Below, in pieces: positions 1 through 7,263 of a DNA stretch of 20,813 bases. The notes below the pieces were generated by a model. It saw nothing but the letters and a program-made list of their open reading frames with translations, was not told the origin of the DNA and made no database searches. The DNA comes from an uncultured Faecalibacterium sp. Its GTDB lineage: Bacteria; Bacillota; Clostridia; Oscillospirales; Ruminococcaceae. Location: contig UQDV01000040.1 in assembly GCA_900539945.1 (NCBI GenBank), positions 1 through 20,813 of the forward strand, written 5' to 3'. A program made the translations under genes and the position numbers. Each line of letters opens with the position of its first letter. Position 1 is the stretch's first letter.

Positions 1-1
1 G

Positions 2-496
2 GCCCGCCGGGCCGACAGCCGCGCCTGCCGGGATGCCGTGCAGGGCGGGCGCAGCCGCAGCCGGGACGCCGGGGCAGGGGAGACCACCCCGGCCCAGAGC
101 CTGGCCGCGTGGAAGGAGTTCGCGCAGGAGGTTTTCCCGGCACTGGCCGGACGTTCCGCCGTGGTGCACGGGGGCGGCGTGCTGCTGCCGGTGCCCTTCC
201 CTCAGACCGGCCTGCATGTGCTGCGGGCCGGGGTGTTCGTGGGCAGCGTACAAAAAGGCCGCTTTGTGCCGGAGCACCACCTGTTCACAGCCTTCGGGGC
301 GCAGTGCGCCAACCGCGAGGAGCTGACTCTGGCCGACCCCCGCTGCGTGGAGTACCTCTCCGGGCGGGAGGTGGAGGCACGCACCGCTGCCGACGGCTGG
401 TGCTGCGTGACCGTGGACGGCTGGCCGCTGGGCGGCGGCAAGGTGTCCGGCGGGCGGGTGAAAAACCACTACCCCAAGGCCCTGCGGCTGCTGTAA
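2..496 (+). CDS. RsmF/RsmB-type 16S rRNA (cytosine-C5) methyltransferase, C-terminal part only
   Basis: The reading frame is open from the window edge, so the gene begins upstream and only the last 164 residues are seen. The visible part matches the C-terminal accessory region of NOL1/NOP2/Sun-family 23S/16S rRNA m5C methyltransferases, which follows the SAM-dependent catalytic core. Its hallmarks are a segment GVFVGSVQKGRFVPEHHL, then a DPRCVEYLSGREV stretch, and a terminal GGKVSGGRVKNHYPKALR motif, which resembles the usual G-x-GK-x-SGG-x-x-KNHYPKGLR ending of RsmF proteins and is thought to help bind RNA. The methyltransferase core and its catalytic cysteines lie outside the window, so activity cannot be judged. 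No clear terminator follows; the next promoter starts about 56 bases downstream. RsmF versus another family member is not decided by this part. Confidence 0.85.
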   Translation, partial: ARRADSRACRDAVQGGRSRSRDAGAGETTPAQSLAAWKEFAQEVFPALAGRSAVVHGGGVLLPVPFPQTGLHVLRAGVFVGSVQKGRFVPEHHLFTAFGAQCANREELTLADPRCVEYLSGREVEARTAADGWCCVTVDGWPLGGGKVSGGRVKNHYPKALRLL

Positions 497-552
497 GCGG
501 CGGCAGAAAGCGCTTTTTTGCGCATTCGGCGGGAAAACAGGCCGGATAAGGC

Positions 553-581
553 TTGAACGCGCAAAGCGATTGTGTTAAAAT
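553..581 (+). promoter_or_regulatory. Promoter of yebC
   Basis: A TTGAAC -35 at 553-558 and a TAAAAT -10 at 576-581 are separated by 17 bases. A TG dinucleotide one base before the -10 makes it an extended -10. It is the only good promoter between the upstream methyltransferase and yebC. Confidence 0.75.
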
Positions 582-677
582 GTTAAAGTTAGATTTTGTG
601 TGCTGCCACAATGCGGGCGACCACAGCCCGTCTGCCCGCAGGCGGAGATCTCGATAAAATTTAGGAGGCTCATTCCC

Positions 678-1415
678 ATGTCCGGACATAGCAAATGGAA
701 CAACATCAAGCGCAAGAAGGAAAAGACCGACGGCGCACGCGCAAAGGTCTTTACCAAGATCGGCCGTGAAATCAGCGTTGCCGTGCGTATGGGCGGCCCG
801 AACCCCGCTTCCAACAGCAAGCTGGCAGACCTGATCGCCAAGGCAAAGCGTATGAGCGTGCCCAACGACAACATCCAGCGCATCATCAAGAAGGCTGAGG
901 GCGGCGACAAGACCGAGTACGAGGCAATCACCTACGAGGGTTACGGCCCCGGCGGCGTGGCTGTCATGGTGGAGACCCTGACCGACAACCGCAACCGTAC
1001 CGCTGCCGACCTGCGCCACTACTTCGACAAGAACGGCGGCAACCTGGGCGCTATGGGCTGTGTGGCCTTCCTGTTCAGCCAGAAGGGTGTCATCGACATC
1101 TCTCTGGAGGACAAGGACGCCGACGAGGCCATGATGGATGCTCTGGACGCCGGTGCCGAGGACTTTGACGCCAGCGAGGACGCTGCCGAGATCACCACCG
1201 ATCCCGAGAACTACTCCGCTGTGGTCAAGGCTCTGGAGGAGAAGGGCTACGAGATCCTGTCCGACGACCTGGCCATGGTGCCCATGACCACCACTCGTCT
1301 GACCGACCCCGACCAGCTGAAGGCCATGGGCAAGCTGCTGGACGCTCTGGAAGAGAACGACGACGTGCAGAACGTCTGGCACAGCCTGGAGAACGAAGAG
1401 GACCTGCCGGAATAA
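678..1415 (+). CDS. yebC: YebC/PmpR-family protein (TACO1 family)
   Basis: This 245-residue protein has the full YebC family pattern and length. It begins MSGHSKWNNIKRKKEKTDGARAKVFTK, the family's nearly invariant N-terminus, followed by AKRMSVPNDNIQRIIKKAEG and then YEGYGPGGVAVMVETLTDNRNRT. It ends with the acidic C-terminal domain typical of the family. YebC proteins were long annotated as transcriptional regulators; more recent work on bacterial YebC and mitochondrial TACO1 links them to translation of polyproline or otherwise difficult stretches on the ribosome. The start at 678 is chosen because TTAGGAGGC sits 8-9 bases upstream and the family motif starts there; an upstream in-frame ATG at 611 would add unconserved residues. 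The gene is monocistronic, between its own promoter and a terminator at 1442-1490. Codon use favours GCT and CGT more than the flanking genes, which suggests strong expression. Confidence 0.96.
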   Translation: MSGHSKWNNIKRKKEKTDGARAKVFTKIGREISVAVRMGGPNPASNSKLADLIAKAKRMSVPNDNIQRIIKKAEGGDKTEYEAITYEGYGPGGVAVMVETLTDNRNRTAADLRHYFDKNGGNLGAMGCVAFLFSQKGVIDISLEDKDADEAMMDALDAGAEDFDASEDAAEITTDPENYSAVVKALEEKGYEILSDDLAMVPMTTTRLTDPDQLKAMGKLLDALEENDDVQNVWHSLENEEDLPE

Positions 1416-1441
1416 CCGGGAGCGCTTCGGAATAAGAACGG

Positions 1442-1490
1442 AAAAAGCTGCTTTTTGCGTGCACTGCACGGGAAGGGCAGCTTTTTTCTT
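1442..1490 (+). terminator. Intrinsic terminator after yebC
   Basis: A 10-bp stem (AAAAAGCTGC at 1442-1451 with GCAGCTTTTT at 1477-1486) encloses a second small GTGC/GCAC hairpin. It runs into a T-rich stretch ending near 1491. It separates yebC from the toxin-antitoxin promoter. Confidence 0.8.
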
Positions 1491-1504
1491 TGCAGTGCCG
1501 GCGA

Positions 1505-1533
1505 TTGAATTGAATGGTGCTTCGTGATATAAT
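1505..1533 (+). promoter_or_regulatory. Promoter of the toxin-antitoxin pair
   Basis: TTGAAT (1505-1510) and a perfect TATAAT (1528-1533) are 17 bases apart, with TG one base before the -10. Type II toxin-antitoxin pairs normally repress their own promoter, but I see no clear inverted repeat here to name as the operator. Confidence 0.8.
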
Positions 1534-1559
1534 AAAAGAACAGAAGGAAGGTGCAGAGG

Positions 1560-1784
1560 ATGAGCAACCGAGAATATGCCCACGCATTATTGGATCGCAT
1601 CCCGGAAAGCAGATTGGCCTACATTGTTTATTATCTGGAAGGTGCAGCGGTCCCGGATGAAGCTGAAACACCGAATGCGGAAACGCAGGAAGCCTTTGAG
1701 GAACTGGACAACGGCGGCGGTCATGCCTACAACGGACCGGTCGAAAATCTGATCAGCTCGTTGCTGGAGGACGAAAGTGCTTGA
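1560..1784 (+). CDS. Antitoxin of a YafQ-type toxin-antitoxin pair
   Basis: A 74-residue acidic protein encoded just before, and overlapping by 8 bases, a YafQ-type toxin. That arrangement with translational coupling is standard for type II antitoxins. The N-terminal half (MSNREYAHALLDRIPESRLAYIVYYLEG) looks like two short helices rather than the ribbon-helix-helix start of DinJ/RelB. The C-terminal half (EETQEAF-like acidic helix, then NGPVENLISSLLEDE) is the kind of flexible tail that wraps the toxin and neutralises it. The ATG at 1560 is preferred over a GTG at 1551 because the purine-rich AGAAGGAAGG lies at a normal distance from 1560 but touches 1551. Function rests mainly on context; I do not recognise a named antitoxin family with certainty. 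Confidence 0.8.
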   Translation: MSNREYAHALLDRIPESRLAYIVYYLEGAAVPDEAETPNAETQEAFEELDNGGGHAYNGPVENLISSLLEDESA

Positions 1785-2049
1785 AGTAAAATACTCCACC
1801 CGGTTCAAAAAGGACCTGAAGGTATGCCAGAAGCGGCATTACGACATGAACCTGCTGCAGCAGGTCATCAACGTGCTGGCAGTCCCGGCGGCACTTCAGC
1901 CCCAGAACAAGGACCACAGCCTGACGGGCAGCTATATCCCGCATCGGGAATGCCACATTCAGCCGGATTGGCTGTTGATCTATTACCAGACGGATACCGA
2001 ACTCTATCTGTATCGCACGGGAACGCATGCAGACCTGTTTGGATTGTAA
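1777..2049 (+). CDS. yafQ: YafQ-family mRNA interferase toxin (RelE superfamily)
   Basis: This 90-residue protein matches YafQ in length and motifs. YafQ toxins are ribosome-dependent endoribonucleases that cut mRNA in the A site and are held inactive by their antitoxin. The residues equivalent to the E. coli YafQ active site appear to be present with a constant offset of three: His47, His60, Asp64, His84 and Phe88, inside the typical blocks KDHSLTG, RECHIQPDWLLIY and RTGTHADLF. The start is a GTG at 1777 that overlaps the antitoxin's end; CTGGAGG at 1764-1770 is its ribosome site and lies in the antitoxin coding sequence. The weak start codon and overlap favour lower output of toxin than antitoxin. 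The toxin looks intact, so the pair is probably functional. Confidence 0.93.
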   Translation: MLEVKYSTRFKKDLKVCQKRHYDMNLLQQVINVLAVPAALQPQNKDHSLTGSYIPHRECHIQPDWLLIYYQTDTELYLYRTGTHADLFGL

Positions 2050-2053
2050 GGCA

Positions 2054-2096
2054 GCACCCTGCCGCTCGATTGGAGCGGCAGGGTGCATTGTTTTAG
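2054..2096 (+). terminator. Intrinsic terminator after the yafQ toxin
   Basis: A perfect 14-bp stem (2054-2067 with 2073-2086) closes on a 5-base loop, GATTG, and is followed by ATTGTTTTA. It begins five bases after the toxin stop codon. Confidence 0.88.
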
Positions 2097-2201
2097 GGCG
2101 GCAAAGCGGCGTTTCCAGAAACTTTCATGAAAAAACACCGGACGTGACGCATTTTCAGGCGTCGAATTTGTGCGAAAACCATATCCTTTTGCGGGGGCCT
2201 G

Positions 2202-2210
2202 TGATATACT
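2202..2210 (+). promoter_or_regulatory. Probable extended -10 promoter of the GGDEF gene
   Basis: TGaTATACT at 2202-2210 is a good extended -10 element. The sequence 17 bases upstream (TATCCT) is a poor -35, so recognition would rely on the TG. The ribosome site GGAGGAAG and start codon follow 35-45 bases downstream. Confidence 0.5.
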
Positions 2211-2256
2211 TCAGGGGAGAGGAACCAGAAAAAGGACAAGCGTGGAGGAAGTGCGG

Positions 2257-3945
2257 ATGAGTGAACAGGAGCGGATCATGAACGTTGCCCTGCTGTGGGG
2301 CGGCTGTTTCTGCCTGACGGCGGCGTTCTGCCTGTCCATGGGAAATGACTACAACCGGGAAAAACGCAACTGGATGATCTGGATGGAGCTTTCAGCGGCT
2401 GCGCTGCTGTGCTGCGATGCGGCTGCCTGGTTCGTGCAGGGCACGCCGGGGGAAGCAAGCCACCTCATCATGGTCGCCACCAACTTTGTGGTGTATGCGG
2501 GGCTGTATCTGGTGCTGTTCCTGTTCAACCGCTATGTGGGCTGCTATCTGCGGGAGGACGGTCGTCTTTGCGCCCCGAAACGCAGCCGGACGGTGGACAT
2601 TACCTGCGCCGTGGGCATCGGGCTGGTGTTCGTGTCCCAGTTCAGCCCACTGTTCTACTACATCGATGCCCAGAACATCTACCACCGCAGCGATACCTTC
2701 CCGCTGTCCATGGTGCTGCTGCTCATCGGCATGGGCACAGAGACCACCATGATGGCCCAGTTTTACCAGAAACTCACGATGGGACGCCGCATCGCCATGT
2801 TCGGCTGTGTGGTCCTTCCGCTGTCGGTGGCAGCGTGTCAGGTGTTCCAGGACGACATTTCCCTCATCAGCCTGTCGGTGGGGGCATCCATGATCCTGCT
2901 GTTCGTGGTGGTCACCAGCGCCCAGAACCGGGAGCTGGCCGTCTCAGAGCGGACCAAGGAGCAGATCCACCAGCGTCTGGAGATCGCCACCATGCTGAAC
3001 AGCTGCGTGGGCAAGCTGAACTCCGACACCGACATCGACGTGGGCATCAACAACCTGCTGGCCACAGTGAACGACTATTTTCAGGCCGACCGCACCTATG
3101 TGTTTGAGATCGACCCGGACCGGGACGTGCTCATCAACACCTTTGAGTCCATCTGCGGGCAGGAGGTAAGTGCCCAGATGGACAATCTGCAGGAGGTGCC
3201 TGTTTCGGTCATCAAGGTCTGGATGCAGAACTTCCGGCAGGGCCGTTCCTATTATATGTCCGATCTGGAGCAGGAGCGGGGCCAGCCCAGCTACGAGATG
3301 CTGAAGGCGCAGCAGGTGTGGCGCCTGCTGGCCGTGCCGTTGATGAAAGGCGGAGCCATGGTGGGCTTTCTGGGTGTGGACAACCCCCGCGCGCACTACG
3401 ATGACGCGACCCTGCTGGCGTCCATCCAGTTCTTTGTGACCAACAGTCTGGACCGCAAAAAGCAGCAGGCCTATCTGGAAAAGCTCAGCTACCGCGACAT
3501 GCTTACCGGCCTGTACAACCGCAACCGATACATCGAGCGGCTGGAAGCCTACAAGCAGGTGCAGGATCAGCAGATCGGTGCCATCTACATCGACCTGAAC
3601 GGCCTGAAAAAGGTGAATGACGAGCAGGGCCACCGCGCCGGTGACGAGCTGATCGTGCGGGCGGCGGGCACCATTGCGGGCATTTTTGCCGAGGACGCCT
3701 ACCGGGTGGGCGGTGACGAGTTCGTGGTGATCCTGCTGGATGTGAGCCGCGAGGAGTTTGCCCGCAAGACCGAGCAGCTGCGCCGCCAGATGCAGGAAAA
3801 CAGCGTGGATGCGTCCATCGGCGAGGTATGGCAGGCCAGCACCGAGAACCTGGAAAACCTGCTGCGCCGGGCCGATGAGAACATGTACAGGGAGAAGAAG
3901 CGCTACTACAGCCAGGTCGATGCCGCCCGGAAACCGGAAAGCTGA
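2257..3945 (+). CDS. Membrane-bound GAF-GGDEF diguanylate cyclase
   Basis: The 562-residue protein starts with about seven hydrophobic membrane segments (roughly residues 8-28, 40-62, 69-92, 113-135, 148-170, 180-197, 203-222). A linker and a GAF-like sensor domain follow (about 240-395), then a C-terminal GGDEF domain (about 408-550). The cyclase signature RVGGDEFVV is intact at 483-491. The upstream metal-binding Asp446 (YIDLNGLKKVND) and the entry motif DMLTGLYNRNRY are also present. This predicts synthesis of cyclic di-GMP from two GTP at the inner face of the membrane in response to a membrane or GAF-sensed signal. The product-binding I-site (RxxD before GGDEF) is absent: the matching positions are Ile476 and Glu479. 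The start at 2257 has GGAGGAAG 5 bases upstream; an earlier in-frame start would add a basic, unconserved 29 residues. No motility gene is visible, so the output is unknown. Confidence 0.9.
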   Translation: MSEQERIMNVALLWGGCFCLTAAFCLSMGNDYNREKRNWMIWMELSAAALLCCDAAAWFVQGTPGEASHLIMVATNFVVYAGLYLVLFLFNRYVGCYLREDGRLCAPKRSRTVDITCAVGIGLVFVSQFSPLFYYIDAQNIYHRSDTFPLSMVLLLIGMGTETTMMAQFYQKLTMGRRIAMFGCVVLPLSVAACQVFQDDISLISLSVGASMILLFVVVTSAQNRELAVSERTKEQIHQRLEIATMLNSCVGKLNSDTDIDVGINNLLATVNDYFQADRTYVFEIDPDRDVLINTFESICGQEVSAQMDNLQEVPVSVIKVWMQNFRQGRSYYMSDLEQERGQPSYEMLKAQQVWRLLAVPLMKGGAMVGFLGVDNPRAHYDDATLLASIQFFVTNSLDRKKQQAYLEKLSYRDMLTGLYNRNRYIERLEAYKQVQDQQIGAIYIDLNGLKKVNDEQGHRAGDELIVRAAGTIAGIFAEDAYRVGGDEFVVILLDVSREEFARKTEQLRRQMQENSVDASIGEVWQASTENLENLLRRADENMYREKKRYYSQVDAARKPES

Positions 3946-4038
3946 CCGACCTGCACGGACAAAGAAACGGGAAATCCGACAAAGGTATTCTATTTCCCTC
4001 ACGCTTTGCCATAGCAGGGTGAATGATTTTCATCTAAA

Positions 4039-4067
4039 TTGACAAATTTCAACCTCCTTACTATAAT
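4039..4067 (+). promoter_or_regulatory. Perfect-consensus promoter upstream of oppBCDF
   Basis: TTGACA (4039-4044) and TATAAT (4062-4067) are 17 bases apart, which is the exact sigma-70/sigma-A consensus. Transcription would begin near 4074, about 190 bases before oppB. A terminator hairpin lies between this promoter and the gene. No clear terminator for the GGDEF gene is seen in 3946-4038. Confidence 0.9.
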
Positions 4068-4091
4068 TAAAAAAGTGTTTCTCGGTTATGG

Positions 4092-4130
4092 ACGATGGTG
4101 TTTATGCAGCCGCAAGATGCCATCGTTTTT
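4092..4130 (+). terminator. Terminator or attenuator in the oppB leader
   Basis: ACGATGG (4092-4098) pairs with CCATCGT (4120-4126). The stem can extend inward with wobble pairs to about 4103/4115 and carries a TGC-AGCC-GCA tip. TTTTTCTATTCGC directly follows the stem. The hairpin starts less than 20 bases after the expected start of transcription. It may attenuate the opp operon, release a short RNA of roughly 55 bases, or end read-through from the GGDEF gene. The rest of the leader (4131-4262) holds a 6-bp hairpin, CTGTCC/GGACAG (4144-4149 with 4159-4164), and no further strong promoter. Confidence 0.65.
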
Positions 4131-4262
4131 CTATTCGCTTTTTCTGTCCGTGTGCCAAGGACAGACGTCTGCACTGTGAGACGCAGATGCGGGAAAGTGC
4201 CTGGCTCAGACCGGGAACGCCAAAATAGTATTTCATTGATAGGAATGGAGTGGCATCAAACG

Positions 4263-5180
4263 ATGGCAAAGTACATCATCAAGCGTGTCGCAATGGGCAT
4301 CTTCAGCATCTTCATTGTGGCCACGGTTACCTTTTTTGTCATGAACTTGGTCCCCGGCGGCCCGTTCGTGGCAGAAAAGTCCATCAGTGCGGCTGCTCAG
4401 CAGGCGCTGGCCGAGAAATACGGCCTGGACAAGCCGCTGGGTGCGCAGTACGTCAATTACATGAAGAGCCTGCTGCACGGCGACCTGGGCCTGAGCCTGC
4501 GTCAGCGTGGCCGCACGGTCAACGAGATCATCGCCAGCAAGCTGCCGGTGTCCTGCCGCCTGGCAGGCGTGGCGGTGCTGGTGGCCCTGTGCATCGGCAT
4601 CCCGCTGGGCTGTATCTCGGCTTACAACCGCGGCAAGTGGCTGGACAACATCATCATCGTGTTCGCAACCTGCGGCATTGCGATCCCGAGCTTTATTTCC
4701 AGCGTGCTGCTGCTGTATGAGTTCGGTATGAACCTCAAGCTGCTGCCCACCGTGGGCCTGAACAGCGCTGCAGCGTATATCATGCCGGTCACCGCACTGG
4801 CGATCTACCCCTCTGCATACATCACCCGCCTGATGCGTTCCAGCCTGCTGGACGTCATGGGTCAGGACTACATGCGCACCGCCCGTGCCAAGGGCGTGTC
4901 CCAGTTCATGATCCTGTTCAAGCATGCGCTGCGCAATGCCATCCTGCCGGTCATCACCTACGTCGGCCCCATGCTGGCCAGCCTGATGACGGGCTCCTTC
5001 GTGGTGGAGAAGATCTTCTCCGTGCCCGGCCTGGGCCGCGACTTTGTGTCTGCCATCACCAACCGTGACTATACCCTGATCATGGGCACCACCATCCTGC
5101 TGTCCAGCATGGTCATCGTGGCCAACGTGATCGTGGATATCCTGTACAAGATCATCGACCCGCGCATCAAGCTGCAGTAA
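4263..5180 (+). CDS. oppB: Oligopeptide/dipeptide ABC transporter permease OppB
   Basis: This is one of two membrane subunits of a peptide importer. The 305-residue length and overall pattern are typical of OppB/DppB. The N-terminal helix reads VAMGIFSIFIVATVTFFVMNLVPGGPF and is followed by an outward-facing segment (EKYGLDKPLGAQYVNYMKSLLHGDLG). Several hydrophobic helices follow. The cytoplasmic EAA coupling loop (about 202-226, DYMRTARAKGVS...HALRNA) contacts the ATPase subunits. The C-terminal block SFVVEKIFSVPGLGRDFVSAITNRDY is highly typical. The ATG at 4263 is chosen because GGAGTGG lies about 10 bases upstream and MAKYIIKR is the family start. An in-frame ATG at 4245 would add six residues but overlaps that ribosome site. 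It is the first gene of oppB-C-D-F, with oppC 17 bases downstream. Confidence 0.95.
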   Translation: MAKYIIKRVAMGIFSIFIVATVTFFVMNLVPGGPFVAEKSISAAAQQALAEKYGLDKPLGAQYVNYMKSLLHGDLGLSLRQRGRTVNEIIASKLPVSCRLAGVAVLVALCIGIPLGCISAYNRGKWLDNIIIVFATCGIAIPSFISSVLLLYEFGMNLKLLPTVGLNSAAAYIMPVTALAIYPSAYITRLMRSSLLDVMGQDYMRTARAKGVSQFMILFKHALRNAILPVITYVGPMLASLMTGSFVVEKIFSVPGLGRDFVSAITNRDYTLIMGTTILLSSMVIVANVIVDILYKIIDPRIKLQ

Positions 5181-5197
5181 AAAAGGAGGAACGCGTT

Positions 5198-6247
5198 ATG
5201 GAAAACATCAAAAAGAATCCTCTCAGCCTGCAGCTGAACGCTGATGACTTTCTGCCTGCCAGCAACGAGGAAAAGCAGAGCCTTGTGATCATGCGCGAGA
5301 GCGTCAACTTCTGGAAGGACGGTCTGCGCCGCCTGAAGAAGAACAAGATCGCCATGGTCAGCTTTGTGTTCATCATCGCCATTGCCATTTTTGCCTACCT
5401 GCTGCCCGCCGTGTGGCCCTACAGCTACTCGGAGCAGGTGAAGGGCAGCAACAATCTGGCACCGTTCGAGTACTCTGCCTCTGAGCAGGCCCGCATCGAT
5501 GCCGGCGAAAAGGTATTCCCGCACATTATGGGTACCGACCGTATGGGCCGTGACTTTGCGGTGCGTATCATGATGGGCACCCGCGTGTCCCTGTCCGTCG
5601 GCCTGATCGCCTCGGTGCTGGTGCTGATCATCGGCGCCACCTACGGTGCTGTGTCGGCCTTTGCCGGCGGCTGGGTGGACAACATCATGATGCGTATCAC
5701 GGATGTCCTGTACACCATCCCGGATATCCTGCTGATCATCCTGCTGGGCATGGCCCTGAAGGAGCCCCTGGAAAGTCTGGCCACCAAGCCCGGCTTCAAG
5801 TGGATGCAGACCCTGGGCCCCAACATGATCTCCATCTTCATCATCTTTGCTCTGCTGTACTGGGTCAGCATGGCGCGTATCGTGCGCAGCCAGATCCTGA
5901 TCCTGAAGGAGAGCGAGTACGTCACCGCTGCCCGCGCACTGGGCGCTTCCAGCGGCCGTATCATCAAGAAGCACCTGCTGACCAACTGCATCGGCACCCT
6001 GATCGTGACCACCACCCTGCAGATCCCGGCTTCCATCTTCACCGAGAGCTACCTGAGCTTCATCGGTCTGGGTGTTGCAGCCCCGCTGCCGTCTCTGGGT
6101 TCTCTGGCCACCGATGCCGTCAAGGGCATGAACACCTACCCCCACCTGCTGATCGCCCCCGCACTGATGATCAGCGTGATGATCCTGGTGTTCAACCTGT
6201 TCGGCGACGGCCTGCGCGATGCCTTTGACCCGAAGCTGAAGAATTGA
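5198..6247 (+). CDS. oppC: Oligopeptide/dipeptide ABC transporter permease OppC
   Basis: This is the second membrane subunit, pairing with OppB to form the peptide channel. It is 349 residues long, longer than many DppC proteins. The extra length is a polar N-terminal cytoplasmic extension of about 45 residues and a periplasm-type loop at about 75-110. Family marks are the N-terminal RRLKKNKIAMVSFVFIIAIAIFA helix, the strongly conserved HIMGTDRMGRDFAVRIMMGTRVSL block (109-132), and TDVLYTIPDILLII. The EAA loop is at about 241-262 (YVTAARALGASSGRIIKKHL), followed by ESYLSFIGLGV and the C-terminal GDGLRDAFDPKLKN. A perfect AGGAGG (5184-5189) lies nine bases before the ATG, so high translation is expected. 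Confidence 0.96.
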   Translation: MENIKKNPLSLQLNADDFLPASNEEKQSLVIMRESVNFWKDGLRRLKKNKIAMVSFVFIIAIAIFAYLLPAVWPYSYSEQVKGSNNLAPFEYSASEQARIDAGEKVFPHIMGTDRMGRDFAVRIMMGTRVSLSVGLIASVLVLIIGATYGAVSAFAGGWVDNIMMRITDVLYTIPDILLIILLGMALKEPLESLATKPGFKWMQTLGPNMISIFIIFALLYWVSMARIVRSQILILKESEYVTAARALGASSGRIIKKHLLTNCIGTLIVTTTLQIPASIFTESYLSFIGLGVAAPLPSLGSLATDAVKGMNTYPHLLIAPALMISVMILVFNLFGDGLRDAFDPKLKN

Positions 6248-6261
6248 TGAGGTGAACGAAG

Positions 6262-7263
6262 ATGAGCGAAAAAATTCTTGATATCAAGGAAGAGCGCCTT
6301 TCCTTCTTCACCCCTGCCGGTGAGGTCAAGGCACTGAACGGCGTTTCCTTTGCGATGAACCAGGGCGACGTGCTGGGCATCGTGGGCGAGTCCGGTTCCG
6401 GCAAGTCCGTTACCGCTTACTCGGTCATGGGCCTGACCGCCTACCCCGGCAAGCTGGTGGGCGGCACCGTGTGGTTCAACGGCCACGAGATCGAGAAGAT
6501 GAAGGAGAAGGACTTCCGCAAGATCCGCGGCAACGAAGTCTCCATCATCTTCCAGGACCCCATGACCAGCCTGAACCCGGTGTACACCATCGGCAACCAG
6601 ATCGTGGAGGTCATCCGCCTGCACACCAAAAAGAGCAAGCAGGAAGCCTGGGCACGCGCCGAGGAACTGCTGGAGCTGGTCGGCATCAACGAGCCGGAAA
6701 AGCGCCTGAAGCAGTACCCCCACGAGCTGTCCGGCGGTATGCGCCAGCGCGTGATGATCGCCATCGCCCTGGCCTGTGAGCCCAAGCTGCTGATCGCAGA
6801 CGAGCCCACCACCGCGCTGGACGTGACCATCCAGGCACAGATCCTGGAGCTGATGCAGGAGCTGCGCAAGAAGCTGGGCATGAGCATCATCATGATCACG
6901 CACGACCTGGGCGTCGTGGCTTCCATGTGCGAAAAGATCGCCGTCATGTACGCCGGCCACATCGTGGAGTACGGCACCACCGACGAGATCTTCTACCAGC
7001 CGGGCCACGAGTACACCAAGGGCCTGATCAACTCCATCCCCAAGCTGAACACCGAGGTGCGTGAGCGTCTGGTGCCCATTGAGGGTACCCCTGTGGACCT
7101 GCTGAATCCGCCGGCCGGCTGCCCCTTTGCACCCCGCTGCAAGAACTGCATGAAGATCTGTCTGAGCAAGATGCCCCCGCGCACCGAGCTCAGCGACACC
7201 CACTATACCTACTGCTGGCTGCAGCAGAAGGCTGCATTTGAGAAAGGGGAAAAGGCAGAATGA
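6262..7263 (+). CDS. oppD: Oligopeptide/dipeptide ABC transporter ATPase OppD
   Basis: One of two ATPases that drive peptide uptake through OppB-OppC. All ATPase motifs are intact in the 333 residues: Walker A GESGSGKS (42-49), Q-loop Gln98, signature LSGGMRQR (156-163), Walker B LLIADEP (176-182) and switch His214. The C-terminal oligopeptide-transporter domain carries GCPFAPRCKNCMKIC with Cys287, Cys293 and Cys300. This is the family's GC-x-F-x-x-RC-x6-C pattern, which in the mycobacterial Opp system was shown to hold a [4Fe-4S] cluster; Cys296 is an extra cysteine. The start codon follows GAGGTG by eight bases and oppC's stop by 14. Its last bases overlap the start of oppF (ATGA at 7260-7263), so the two ATPases are translationally coupled and made in equal amounts. 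Confidence 0.97.
   Translation: MSEKILDIKEERLSFFTPAGEVKALNGVSFAMNQGDVLGIVGESGSGKSVTAYSVMGLTAYPGKLVGGTVWFNGHEIEKMKEKDFRKIRGNEVSIIFQDPMTSLNPVYTIGNQIVEVIRLHTKKSKQEAWARAEELLELVGINEPEKRLKQYPHELSGGMRQRVMIAIALACEPKLLIADEPTTALDVTIQAQILELMQELRKKLGMSIIMITHDLGVVASMCEKIAVMYAGHIVEYGTTDEIFYQPGHEYTKGLINSIPKLNTEVRERLVPIEGTPVDLLNPPAGCPFAPRCKNCMKICLSKMPPRTELSDTHYTYCWLQQKAAFEKGEKAE

Noticed and set aside
508..517. Short palindrome AAAGCGCTTT after the methyltransferase gene as a terminator
   Set aside because: Ten bases with no loop or stable stem, and the following T run is interrupted; not a convincing terminator.
4095..4262. Upstream extension of oppB from an ATG at 4095
   Set aside because: It passes through the leader terminator hairpin and lacks family similarity or a ribosome site. 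The conserved start MAKYIIKR is at 4263.
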